Shown here piece after piece: positions 8,600 through 16,192 of a DNA stretch of 64,000 bases (positions are counted from its first letter, which is position 1; each line of letters begins with the position of its first letter). A program made the position numbers and the translations under genes. The stretch is from positions 62,001 to 126,000 of the forward strand of contig NZ_BCXE01000010.1 in NCBI RefSeq assembly GCF_001894945.1, written 5' to 3'. Below the pieces are notes generated by a model. It was given only the letters and a program-made list of their open reading frames with translations, was not told the origin of the DNA and searched no databases. Source of the DNA: Rhodococcus ruber NBRC 15591. GTDB lineage: Bacteria > Actinomycetota > Actinomycetes > Mycobacteriales > Mycobacteriaceae.

Positions 8600-9502
8600 A
8601 TGACCGATACCCAACCGATCGTCGTCGCGGTCGACGGATCCGACGCGGCGGCCACCGCGGTGATCTGGGCGGCCCGCGCCGCCGCGGCCCGTGCGTTGCC
8701 GCTGCACATCGTCACCGTCGTGCACATCCCCGCCTTCTACTACTCCGAGCCCTACCTCGCGGAGAGCTTCCACGAGGAGATGAAGGAGACGGCGCGGGCC
8801 CGGCTCGACAGCGCCGTGGTGCTCGCCAAGCGCATCGCCGACGAGCAGGGCCCGGTCGAGATCACCACCGAGCAGATCGAGGGCAAGGTCGTCCCCACCC
8901 TCGTCGAGGTTTCGCGCCGTGCCGACACCGTCGTGCTCGGCTCCCGCGGCCTCGGCGAGGTCAAGGGGCTGCTCGTCGGCTCCGTCACCCTCGGTCTCGC
9001 CTCGCACGCCCACTGCCCGGTCGCGATCGTGCGCGGCCGCACCCTCGACGGGGCACCCCCCTCCGACGGCCCGGTCGTGGTGGGCGTCGACGGCTCCGAG
9101 GCGTCGGTGCGCGCCGTCGAGGTGGCGTTCGCCGAGGCGGCCGCCCGCAAGGCCACGCTCGTCGCGGTGAACGTGTGGAGCGACGTGAGCGTGCAGCCGT
9201 CGCTGGGCGCGGTGCCCGAGGATCCGCAGTGGAGCCGGATCCAGACGGGCGAGGAGGTCGTGCTCGCCGAGAACCTCGCCGGGTTCCAGGAGCGCTACCC
9301 GGACGTCGTCGTCGAACGCGTCGTCGCGCGGGACCGGCCGGTGCGGGTGCTGAGCGAGTACGCCGAACGCGCCCAGCTGATCGTCGTCGGCTCCCGAGGT
9401 CGCGGCGGGTTCAAGGGCCTGCTGCTCGGATCGACCAGCAATGCGCTGATGCAGACCGCCGACTGCCCCGTGCTGATCGTCCGGCCCGACGGCGAGAAGT
9501 AG
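8600..9502 (+). CDS. Universal stress protein with two USP domains
   Basis: A 300-residue tandem USP, a paralogue of the one at 6471. Domain one (about 1-145) has IVVAVDGSDAA and GSRGLGEVKGLLVGSVT; domain two (about 155-300) has VVVGVDGSEAS and GSRGRGGFKGLLLGSTS, both with the ATP-binding glycine pattern. AGAGGGGAC precedes ATG 8600 at good spacing. It follows the oxidoreductase by 46 bp, and two strong hairpins come after it. It probably senses adenine nucleotides under growth arrest. Confidence 0.92.
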   Translation: MTDTQPIVVAVDGSDAAATAVIWAARAAAARALPLHIVTVVHIPAFYYSEPYLAESFHEEMKETARARLDSAVVLAKRIADEQGPVEITTEQIEGKVVPTLVEVSRRADTVVLGSRGLGEVKGLLVGSVTLGLASHAHCPVAIVRGRTLDGAPPSDGPVVVGVDGSEASVRAVEVAFAEAAARKATLVAVNVWSDVSVQPSLGAVPEDPQWSRIQTGEEVVLAENLAGFQERYPDVVVERVVARDRPVRVLSEYAERAQLIVVGSRGRGGFKGLLLGSTSNALMQTADCPVLIVRPDGEK

Positions 9503-9544
9503 CCCTCCCGTCCCGGCCTGCGCCGCATGTGGTTGCGCGGCTGG

Positions 9545-9582
9545 GTGCTTCTCGCGCGCGTTCTCACGCGCGCGAGAAGCAC
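9545..9582. terminator. Perfect 16-bp hairpin after the universal stress gene
   Basis: GTGCTTCTCGCGCGCG (9545-9560) pairs perfectly with 9567-9582 around a six-base loop. It sits in the convergent gap and is followed by a second hairpin. Its TTCTCG/CGAGAA arms resemble those of the repeats at 62.5 and 63.5 kb. Confidence 0.65.
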
Positions 9583-9610
9583 CGCACCGCGCGACCGTAC
9601 CCGGACGCTC

Positions 9611-9644
9611 GATGCCCGGCACCCGGAAGCGGGTGCCGGGCATC
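9611..9644. terminator. Perfect 15-bp bidirectional terminator hairpin
   Basis: GATGCCCGGCACCCG (9611-9625) pairs with 9630-9644 around a GAAG tetraloop. It lies between the convergent universal stress gene and the small desaturase-linked gene and can serve both. Confidence 0.8.
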
Positions 9645-9673
9645 GTCGCACGGTGGTCTCCTCGGTGCGCGAG

Positions 9674-9982
9674 TCAGCCGAAGTCGTCGAGGCCACGCTC
9701 GCGCAGTTCGCGCCAGACGTCGGCGGGATGGATGCCGCGACGGACCGCGTCGTTCTCGATGAGGACGCCCAGCAGCACCGAGCTCAGGTAGGCGACGTCC
9801 TCCGGGCGGTGGGTACTGCTCTTGGCGGTCAGCCAGCCGGACACGTCGCCGCGCTTCGCGGCGCGCGCCATGTCCAGAACCGAGCCGAACAGCTTGCTGT
9901 CGGTGGTTCCGGTCCGGGTGGTTCCGGTCCGGGGGGTTCCGGTCCGGGGGGTTCCGGTCCCGGGCTCACGCACGCTGGTCAT
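9674..9982 (-). CDS. Small protein translationally coupled to acyl-ACP desaturase (unknown function)
   Basis: I do not recognise this 102-residue protein. Its ATG overlaps the desaturase stop as ATGA, a coupling arrangement suggesting the two products are made together. Residues 8-27 are a Thr/Gly/Pro/Arg repeat (TGTPR, TGTTR) encoded by 15-bp tandem repeats. The rest (about 28-102) is a compact, probably helical domain ending RERGLDDFG, with KLFGSVLDMARAAKRGDVSGW. It may be an accessory or stabilising partner of the desaturase, but that rests on position only. Confidence 0.7.
   Translation of the reverse strand: MTSVREPGTGTPRTGTPRTGTTRTGTTDSKLFGSVLDMARAAKRGDVSGWLTAKSSTHRPEDVAYLSSVLLGVLIENDAVRRGIHPADVWRELRERGLDDFG
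9905..9964. repeat. 15-bp in-frame tandem repeat at a gene's 5' end
   Basis: Four units of GGTTCCGGTCCGGGN start at 9905, 9920, 9935 and 9950. They encode the repeated Thr-Gly-Thr-Pro-Arg segment at residues 8-27 of the small desaturase-linked protein. The unit length keeps the frame, so copy number could vary. Confidence 0.9.
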
Positions 9983-10932
9983 GCGCTCGCCCCCGCGTGC
10001 TCGTCGCGGTGGGCCTGACGTGCGAGCGCGCGGTCCCGGGCTTCCTCGAACCGCTCGGCCTTCGTCTGCAGATCGGTGAGGAAGGCGTCGAGGTCCTCGC
10101 GCAGCTGTTCGCCGCGGCCGCCGAAGTCGGTGCGCTCGAACACGCGCCACTTGCGGAGCACCGGCAGCACCACGTCGTCGAGGTGCTGGCGCAGGTCGTA
10201 GATGCCGCCCTTGGCGATCAGGACGGCGTTGCGCCGGAAGTTCGCCATCGACGCACCGGGCATCCGGAACCGGGTCAGCACGCTCATGATCGCGGCCAAC
10301 GTCTGGTCGGGGGCGATGTCGAGGGCGCCGTCGACGATGTTGCGATAGAACATCATGTGCAGGTTCTCGTCCGCGGCGACGCGGGCGAGCATGCGGTCCG
10401 CGATCGGGTCGCCGCACGCCCTGCCGGTGTTGCGGTGCGAGACCCGGGTCGCCAGTTCCTGGAAGGTCACGTACGACACGGACTCGAGCATCGATGTCGA
10501 CCCCGGGTCGAAGCCGGTGGTCATGTGCGCCATGCGCGCGTTCTCGAGTGCGACGGGGTCCACCCCGCGGGTGACCACGAGGTAGTCCCGCATGACGACG
10601 GAGTGCTTGTTCTCCTCGGCCGTCCAACGTCCCACCCACGTGCCCCACGCGCCGTCGAGGCTGAAGTGCTCGGCGATCTCACGGTGGTAGGAGGGCAGGT
10701 TGTCCTCGGTGAGCAGATTGGTGATCATCGCTGCCTGGGCGGTGTCGGACAACGCGGACTGGGCGGGATCCCAGTCGGTGCCGCCGAGGGCGGCGAAGTT
10801 GCGGCCCTCGTCCCACGGAACATAGTCGTGCGGATGCCAGTCCTTCGCCATCGCCAGGTGGCGGTGGACGTTGTCCTCGGCGATCGGCTCGAGCTCCCGG
10901 AGCAACTGCAGGTCCGTGAGTTCCCTTGTCAC
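9979..10932 (-). CDS. Acyl-ACP desaturase (DesA-like diiron enzyme)
   Basis: This 317-residue soluble diiron protein belongs to the plant-type stearoyl-ACP desaturase family, like mycobacterial DesA1/DesA2. Candidate iron ligands are Glu76, Glu107 and His110 in EENKH (106-110), Glu159, and Glu189 and His192 in DENLH (188-192), the family EXXH pairs. It would introduce a double bond into acyl-ACP for membrane or mycolic lipids. The start is GTG 10932 with GAGAGGGAAC upstream. It overlaps the small 102-aa gene by ATGA. It lies in a block of hypoxia and stress genes although the reaction needs O2. Confidence 0.93.
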   Translation of the reverse strand: MTRELTDLQLLRELEPIAEDNVHRHLAMAKDWHPHDYVPWDEGRNFAALGGTDWDPAQSALSDTAQAAMITNLLTEDNLPSYHREIAEHFSLDGAWGTWVGRWTAEENKHSVVMRDYLVVTRGVDPVALENARMAHMTTGFDPGSTSMLESVSYVTFQELATRVSHRNTGRACGDPIADRMLARVAADENLHMMFYRNIVDGALDIAPDQTLAAIMSVLTRFRMPGASMANFRRNAVLIAKGGIYDLRQHLDDVVLPVLRKWRVFERTDFGGRGEQLREDLDAFLTDLQTKAERFEEARDRALARQAHRDEHAGASA

Positions 10933-10993
10933 AGTGATGTGTTCCCTCTCTGATTGGTCGGGGCGCCCCCCTGCGACGCCCCGTTCGGTCCGG

Positions 10994-11914
10994 TCAGAAC
11001 CCGATACGCATGATCAGTTGCGGAAGACCGTCGAGGTCCATCCGTTCGGCGAGCCGGGCCGCGGAGTCCTCCACGCGCAGTGGATAGGTGAGCACGGAGG
11101 CGGACAGCCGGGCATCGACCGCCGCCAGCCACGCCCGCTCGGATGCGATGCCCACCCGCACCAGGTCGATCGGATCGGCGGACTGTACCGAGAAGACCAG
11201 CACGGTCTCCCGGTCGATGGCCGCCGCGAGTTCGGCGGTGTCCGGCACGCCGGTGGTGATCAGTGCGCGCCCGGCCGCTCCGCCGGCGTCCAGGTCGGCG
11301 CCCCAGTCGGTCACCACCTCGGCGTTGCCCTCCGGATGCCAGTGCGACGTCCACCGGAACATCTCGCGCTGGTAGTGCGGGTTGCGGCGCATCGCCTCGG
11401 CCGAGTACGTGAGCATGTCGGCGAGGGCCGGTGCCTCGTCCGAGGCCAGCAGGCGAACCCGGACACCGGGAATGTCGGCGGCCGCCATCACGTCGGCGAT
11501 GGTGGTGGCCGGCACCGGGATCCGGGCGAACGACTCGCGGTGGCTGCGCCGGTGCGAGATCGCGGCGAAGTACCCCAGATCGGTGCTCGACGGGGTGGCC
11601 GGAGCCGCCGCCTCGATCCGCGCGATCAACTCGGGCCGCTCCGGCTCCGGTAGCAGCAGGGTCCGGGTGCTCCAGCCGAGCGCCCGGATGCCGAGTTCGA
11701 GATTGGCGACGGCGGCCCCGCACGAGATGAGGCGATCCGGGCGCAACGGGTCCGGACCGGGCGCGGCGAACTCGACCCGCTCCTCCAGTTCGGCGGTGCG
11801 CGCCGGGAGACGCAGATTCCACGGCTGGGTGTCGTGGATGGAGGGGGCCTCGATCACGGCACGCGCGATGACCTCGGTGTCGCTCGTGGACCAGGTGTCG
11901 GGCACCGTGGACAT
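10994..11914 (-). CDS. Acg-like nitroreductase-family protein
   Basis: The 306-residue protein resembles the mycobacterial Acg group (Rv2032/Rv3131 type), degenerate FMN-binding nitroreductases that form two fused half domains. Visible patterns are APSIHDTQPWNLRL near the N-terminus and ISHRRSHRESF in the middle. Acg proteins are hallmarks of the DosR regulon; some bind FMN tightly without reductase activity, so a flavin-sequestering role is possible. The ATG at 11914 is preceded by GAGGAGG; an upstream in-frame ATG lacks a ribosome site. The divergent gene is devR, and a DosR-box-like sequence faces this gene. Confidence 0.85.
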   Translation of the reverse strand: MSTVPDTWSTSDTEVIARAVIEAPSIHDTQPWNLRLPARTAELEERVEFAAPGPDPLRPDRLISCGAAVANLELGIRALGWSTRTLLLPEPERPELIARIEAAAPATPSSTDLGYFAAISHRRSHRESFARIPVPATTIADVMAAADIPGVRVRLLASDEAPALADMLTYSAEAMRRNPHYQREMFRWTSHWHPEGNAEVVTDWGADLDAGGAAGRALITTGVPDTAELAAAIDRETVLVFSVQSADPIDLVRVGIASERAWLAAVDARLSASVLTYPLRVEDSAARLAERMDLDGLPQLIMRIGF

Positions 11915-12000
11915 CGCAGCCTCCTCGTCCTGGTCGGTCACCCCCGCACGGCTCATCGGGGCGACGTTCCGAGCATCGCCCGTGGACTGTGCCGGGCGCA

Positions 12001-12020
12001 TGTGCCGAAGGTCCCGAAAC
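12001..12020 (-). promoter_or_regulatory. DosR-box-like site upstream of the Acg-like gene
   Basis: On the minus strand TTTCGGGACCTTCGGCACA matches the DosR consensus TTSGGGACTWWAGTCCC at all of TTCGGGAC, then partly. It is 87 bp before the Acg-like start and 77 bp before devR, so it could drive acg and autoregulate devR. A weaker AGTCC half-site lies at 11982-11997. Confidence 0.6.
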
Positions 12021-12096
12021 TGCCGTCGAACGGCCCGCGGCAGGTGGTGTGCGAGCATGGTCACCGCAACACCGGTGCCAGGAAAGGTGAGGGACG

Positions 12097-12735
12097 ATGC
12101 CTCGGGTATTTCTCGTCGACGACCACGAGATCGTGCGGCGCGGGTTGGTCGACCTGCTCGACAGCGTGCCCGACTTCACGGTCGTCGGGGAGGCCGCGTC
12201 GGTCGGCGAGGCGCTGGCCCGCATCCCGGGGAGCGGAGCCGAAGTCGCGGTCCTCGACGTGCGTCTGCCCGACGGCAACGGCGTGGAACTGTGCCGTGAG
12301 CTGCGGGCCCGCATGCCGGAGCTGCGCGCTCTCATGCTCACCTCCTACGCCGACGACGAGGCCCTGTTCGACGCGATCATGGCGGGTGCGTCCGGATTCG
12401 TGCTCAAGCAGATCCTCGGCACCGACCTGGTGTCGGCGATCCGGACCGTCGCGGCCGGCGGCTCGCTGCTCGACAGCCGGGCCACGGCCGCGCTCATGGA
12501 ACGCATCCGCGCGTCCCGCACGGCGGATCCGCTCGCCGAACTGTCCGACCAGGAACGGGCCGTGTTCGAGCTGATCGGGGAGGGCCTGACCAATCGCGAG
12601 ATCGCCGAGCGGCTGTTCCTGGCGGAGAAGACGATCAAGAACTACGTCTCGCGGCTGCTGGCCAAGCTCGGGATGCAGCGTCGCACGCAGGCCGCGGTGC
12701 TCGCCACCGAGTTGCGCAAGCAGCGCGAGGTCTGA
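12097..12735 (+). CDS. devR: DevR/DosR-type response regulator
   Basis: The 212-residue NarL/FixJ-type regulator is strikingly like M. tuberculosis DosR. Receiver: [18 protein letters not shown], phospho-acceptor Asp54 in [11 protein letters not shown], Thr82 and Lys104. Output LuxR-type helix-turn-helix: [37 protein letters not shown], with Lys178, Lys181 and Asn182 at the DNA-contact positions known for DosR, one residue offset. AGGAAAGGTGAGG lies before ATG 12097. It should activate hypoxia and NO genes with GGGAC-type boxes, some of them nearby. The presumed sensor devS is convergent, not downstream in an operon as in mycobacteria. Confidence 0.95.
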   Translation: MPRVFLVDDHEIVRRGLVDLLDSVPDFTVVGEAASVGEALARIPGSGAEVAVLDVRLPDGNGVELCRELRARMPELRALMLTSYADDEALFDAIMAGASGFVLKQILGTDLVSAIRTVAAGGSLLDSRATAALMERIRASRTADPLAELSDQERAVFELIGEGLTNREIAERLFLAEKTIKNYVSRLLAKLGMQRRTQAAVLATELRKQREV

Positions 12736-12745
12736 CGCCGACCCG

Positions 12746-14539
12746 TCAGAGCGGCGCCTGCCACACCACGCGCGTGCCGCCCGTCGCGCCGGGGCCGATG
12801 CTGCAGCGGCCGCCGCACTGCTGGGCGCGCCGCTCGAGGTTGGTGAGGCCGCTGCGGCGCGGGGCGTCCGGCAGCCCGATGCCGTCGTCGACGATCTCGA
12901 TCGTGAATTCGTCTCCCGCTGAGACGGATACGGAGATCTTCTCCGACTGCGAGTGACGCAACGCGTTGCTGAGTCCTTCCCGCAGCACCGCTTCGGCGTG
13001 CGGATGGATGCGGGCGGGGACCAGAGTGTCTATCGGCCCGGAGAACTGGACGTTCGGCGCCACCGGCGACTGGGCGGTCAGGTCGCCGACCACGTCCAGC
13101 AGCCGCCGCCGCAGGCTGGTCGATGCCGCGGCGCCGGTGGTGTGCAGATCGAAGATGGTGGTGCGGATCTCGCGGACGGTGCGGTCGAGTTGCTCGACGG
13201 CGTGCTGGACCACGTTCGCGACCCGGTCGGGGTCGGTGCCGGGAACCAGCGTGCTCTGCAGGCTCATCCCGGTGGCGAACAACCGCTGGATCACGTTGTC
13301 GTGCAGATCCTGCGCGATGCGGTCGCGGTCCGCGAGCACGTCCAGCAACCGCTTCTTGCGTTGCTGTGTGGCGAACTCCAGCGCGACGGTGACGAGATCG
13401 GCCATGGATTCGAGCCGCGTGACGTCCTCGTCGTCCCACGCGTCGGATCGGGCCGCCCGGGTGACGATCAGGGCGCCGCTCGCGCCGGAGGTGGCGGACA
13501 ACGGCAGGACGACGGCGCGGCCGTCGGTGCCCGCGGCGTCCGGGATGCCCTCGAGACTGTCGGTGAGCAGGGTGCGCCGCGTCCGGATCGCCTCGAGCAC
13601 AGGAGAACCGGTGAGGTCGAGGCGGGTGCCGGCCGAGGGCGGGCCGGGTGCGGCGGCGGCCCGGACCGTGCCCTGGGTGCCGTCGACGAGCACGACGTAG
13701 CTGCCGTCGGTGTGGGCGAGGTCGCGCACGTGGTCGACCAGCAGTTCCAGCGTTTCGTCGACCGAGCCGCCGACCAGCAGCCGGGAGTTGATCGTCGCCA
13801 CCGCCTCGAGCCAGCGTTCGCGGGTGACGGAGCCCTCGAACAGGCGCGCGTTGTCGATCGCGACGCCCGCGGAGGTCGCGAGCACCTTCAGGATCACCTC
13901 GTCCTCTTCGGTGAACGCCGGGGAACCGACCTTCTCCGTGAGGTAGATACTGCCGAACACCTTGCCGCGCACCATGATCGGGGTCCCGAGGAAGCTCTTC
14001 ATCGGCGGATGTCCCGGAGGGAAGCCGATCGATGCGGGATGCCGGGACAGGTCCGCGATGCGGACCGGCCTCGGGTCGTTGATGAGCAGACCGAGGAGGC
14101 CGCGGCCCTCCGGCAGATGCCCCATGCGGCCGCGCGCCTCAGGGGCGATACCCACGTAGACGAACTCCGAGAGTCCACCGTCGGGAGCCCGCACGCCCAG
14201 CGCGCCGTAGCGGGCGTCGAGCAGCGTGACGGCCGCGGAGACGATGCGCTGGAGCATCGAGTCGAGTTCGAGACCCGACCCGACGACGAGCACCGCCTCG
14301 AGCAGGCTCTGCAGGCTCGCGCGGGTGGTGACGGTGTCGGTCAGCCGATCCCGGATCTCGGCGAGCAGTCCGTCGATGTCGGCGGTGCGGTCGCCGGGGC
14401 CACCGACGGCGGTGCCGTCACCGGGGCGACCGACGGCGGTGCCGTCACCGGGGCGACCGACGGCGGTGCCGTCACCGGGGCGACCGACGGAGATGCCGTC
14501 GGTCGTAGCGTCACCGGTAGTGCTCACACCCGTCAGCAT
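12746..14539 (-). CDS. devS: DevS/DosT-type heme GAF sensor histidine kinase
   Basis: The 597-residue kinase has two GAF domains (about 75-235 and 245-390), a HisKA_3 dimerisation segment with His413 in AQDLHDNVIQRL, and a GHKL ATPase (VDDGIGLPD; GLTNLERRAQQCGG). In GAF-A, His177 in GHPPM and Tyr199 in GSIYLTEK are exactly 22 residues apart, matching DosS heme ligand His149 and distal Tyr171. So O2, NO or CO sensing through heme is likely. Residues 19-49 are a nine-residue repeat (GRPGDGTAV). ATG 14539 has no clear ribosome site; GTG 14527 is an alternative. The target is presumably DevR, whose stop is ten bases away. Confidence 0.93.
   Translation of the reverse strand: MLTGVSTTGDATTDGISVGRPGDGTAVGRPGDGTAVGRPGDGTAVGGPGDRTADIDGLLAEIRDRLTDTVTTRASLQSLLEAVLVVGSGLELDSMLQRIVSAAVTLLDARYGALGVRAPDGGLSEFVYVGIAPEARGRMGHLPEGRGLLGLLINDPRPVRIADLSRHPASIGFPPGHPPMKSFLGTPIMVRGKVFGSIYLTEKVGSPAFTEEDEVILKVLATSAGVAIDNARLFEGSVTRERWLEAVATINSRLLVGGSVDETLELLVDHVRDLAHTDGSYVVLVDGTQGTVRAAAAPGPPSAGTRLDLTGSPVLEAIRTRRTLLTDSLEGIPDAAGTDGRAVVLPLSATSGASGALIVTRAARSDAWDDEDVTRLESMADLVTVALEFATQQRKKRLLDVLADRDRIAQDLHDNVIQRLFATGMSLQSTLVPGTDPDRVANVVQHAVEQLDRTVREIRTTIFDLHTTGAAASTSLRRRLLDVVGDLTAQSPVAPNVQFSGPIDTLVPARIHPHAEAVLREGLSNALRHSQSEKISVSVSAGDEFTIEIVDDGIGLPDAPRRSGLTNLERRAQQCGGRCSIGPGATGGTRVVWQAPL
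14384..14491. repeat. 27-bp in-frame tandem repeat at the devS 5' end
   Basis: Units of 27 bp start at 14384 (degenerate), 14411, 14438 and 14465; the last three are nearly identical. They encode the nine-residue Gly-Arg-Pro-Gly-Asp-Gly-Thr-Ala-Val repeat at residues 19-49 of DevS, before GAF-A. This looks like a flexible, variable linker. Confidence 0.92.
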
Positions 14540-14651
14540 AGGTGCCGTCGAAGACGGCCCCTCTCGTGCACCGGACGCAACCGGCCGCCGGCGCCTCGCC
14601 GGCGTGTGAGAATTCGGGTATGGAGAACACACCGGCCCGGACCGGGCTCGG

Positions 14652-16004
14652 GTGACGGTCGCCGTGCGATTCCCGGGCGCCGCGCTGTTCACCGACCTGT
14701 ACGAGGTCACGATGGCGCAGGCCTACGCGGTCCGGGGCATGTCGGAGACGGCCGTGTTCGAGACGTTCTTCCGGAAGCTGCCGCCCGGAAGGTCGTACGT
14801 GGTGGCCGCCGGCCTGCCCGATGTGCTCGACTTCCTCGAGGCGTTCCGGTTCGAGGACGACGACCTGCGATACCTGCGCGGGCTCGGATTGTTCTCCGAC
14901 GAGTTCCTCGGACAGCTCGCTGCGGTGCGCTTCACCGGCGACGTGTGGGCGGTGCCGGAGGGCACGGTGGTCTTCCCGAACGAACCGATCGTGCAGGTCG
15001 TCGCGCCGATCCTGGAGGCACAGCTCGTCGAGACGTTCGTGCTGAACCGGATCCACCTGCAGAGCGTCCTCGCCAGCAAGGCCGCGCGCATCGTCGAGGC
15101 CGCGCAGGGGCGCCCGGTGGTGGATTTCGGCGCACGCCGGGCGCACGGCACGGACGCCGCGCTCGAAGTCGCCCGCGCCGGATACCTCGCGGGAGCCGCC
15201 GGAACGTCGAATCTGCTCGCCGCCAGGGAGTACGGGATTCCGGCGTTCGGCACGATGGCGCACAGCTTCGTCCAGGCCTTCGACGACGAGGCCGAGGCCT
15301 TCGAGGCGTTCGCCCGGCTGTATCCGGGTACGACGCTGCTGGTCGACACCTACGACACCCTGCGCGGCGTGGACCTCGTCGTCGACCTGGCCGGGAGGCT
15401 GGGCGATCGGTTCGACGTGCGCGCGATCCGGCTGGATTCCGGTGATCTCGGTGCCCTGTCGAAGGCCGCGCGCGCCCGGCTCGACGCAGCGGGGCTGCAC
15501 GACGTCCGGATCTTCGCCTCGTCGGGCCTCGACGAGTACAGCATCGCGGCACTGCTCGACGCCGGTTGCCCCGTCGACGGCTTCGGTGTGGGCACCCACC
15601 TGTCGATCGCCCAGGACGCGCCGACCCTCGACATGGCGTACAAGCTGGTCGAGTACGCCGGCGTCGGACGTACGAAGCTGTCGAGCGGCAAGGTGCTCCA
15701 TCCCGGGCGCAAGCAGGTGTTCCGGCGGACCGACGGCGGCGTATTCGCCGGCGACACCATCGGCCGGCCGGACGAGGACCTCCCGGGTGAGCCGCTGCTG
15801 GTGCCCGTCATGAGAGCCGGCCGGCGGCTGCCGCAGTACGACACAGGACTCGACGACGCGCGACGGCGTGCACGGCAGCAGATCGACGCCCTTCCGACGG
15901 CGCTTCGTTCCCTCGACGAGGCGGGGGCGCCGTATCCCGTGGCGGTGAGTGCACGGGTGCAGGACGATCTGGATCGGTTGCGCGGTGCTCGGCAGGCTCC
16001 CTGA
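14652..16004 (+). CDS. pncB: Nicotinate phosphoribosyltransferase
   Basis: PncB joins nicotinate to PRPP, with ATP, to give nicotinate mononucleotide in NAD salvage. The 450-residue protein has the family N-terminus (ALFTDLYEVTMAQAY), FGARRAHGTDAALEVARAGY, SNLLAAREYGIPAFGTMAHSFVQ, the PRPP-site segment AIRLDSGDLG and GVGTHLSIAQD. The M. tuberculosis paralogue PncB2 (Rv0573c) is in the DosR regulon, which fits the position beside devRS; no clear DosR box is seen here. The start is GTG 14652. It is divergent from devS. Confidence 0.95.
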   Translation: MTVAVRFPGAALFTDLYEVTMAQAYAVRGMSETAVFETFFRKLPPGRSYVVAAGLPDVLDFLEAFRFEDDDLRYLRGLGLFSDEFLGQLAAVRFTGDVWAVPEGTVVFPNEPIVQVVAPILEAQLVETFVLNRIHLQSVLASKAARIVEAAQGRPVVDFGARRAHGTDAALEVARAGYLAGAAGTSNLLAAREYGIPAFGTMAHSFVQAFDDEAEAFEAFARLYPGTTLLVDTYDTLRGVDLVVDLAGRLGDRFDVRAIRLDSGDLGALSKAARARLDAAGLHDVRIFASSGLDEYSIAALLDAGCPVDGFGVGTHLSIAQDAPTLDMAYKLVEYAGVGRTKLSSGKVLHPGRKQVFRRTDGGVFAGDTIGRPDEDLPGEPLLVPVMRAGRRLPQYDTGLDDARRRARQQIDALPTALRSLDEAGAPYPVAVSARVQDDLDRLRGARQAP

Positions 16005-16192
16005 CCGGTTGACTGCCGCGGCGGGCGGAGGCCGCTTCCTGGGCAGCTCGCCGTGCCGACGGTGGCGTTCGCGCTCGTCGACCCCATGGGTTTCCTTCGG
16101 CGGCTCTTCGGTGGGCAGCGGCGTTGTGGGCAGCGGCGTGGTCTGCACCGGCGACGGTTGCGCTGGGGGCCGTCCTCGCCGATTCTGAGTCG

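Noticed and set aside
11982-11997. Second DosR box next to the one at 12001
   Set aside because: Only the AGTCC half agrees; the other half does not match.
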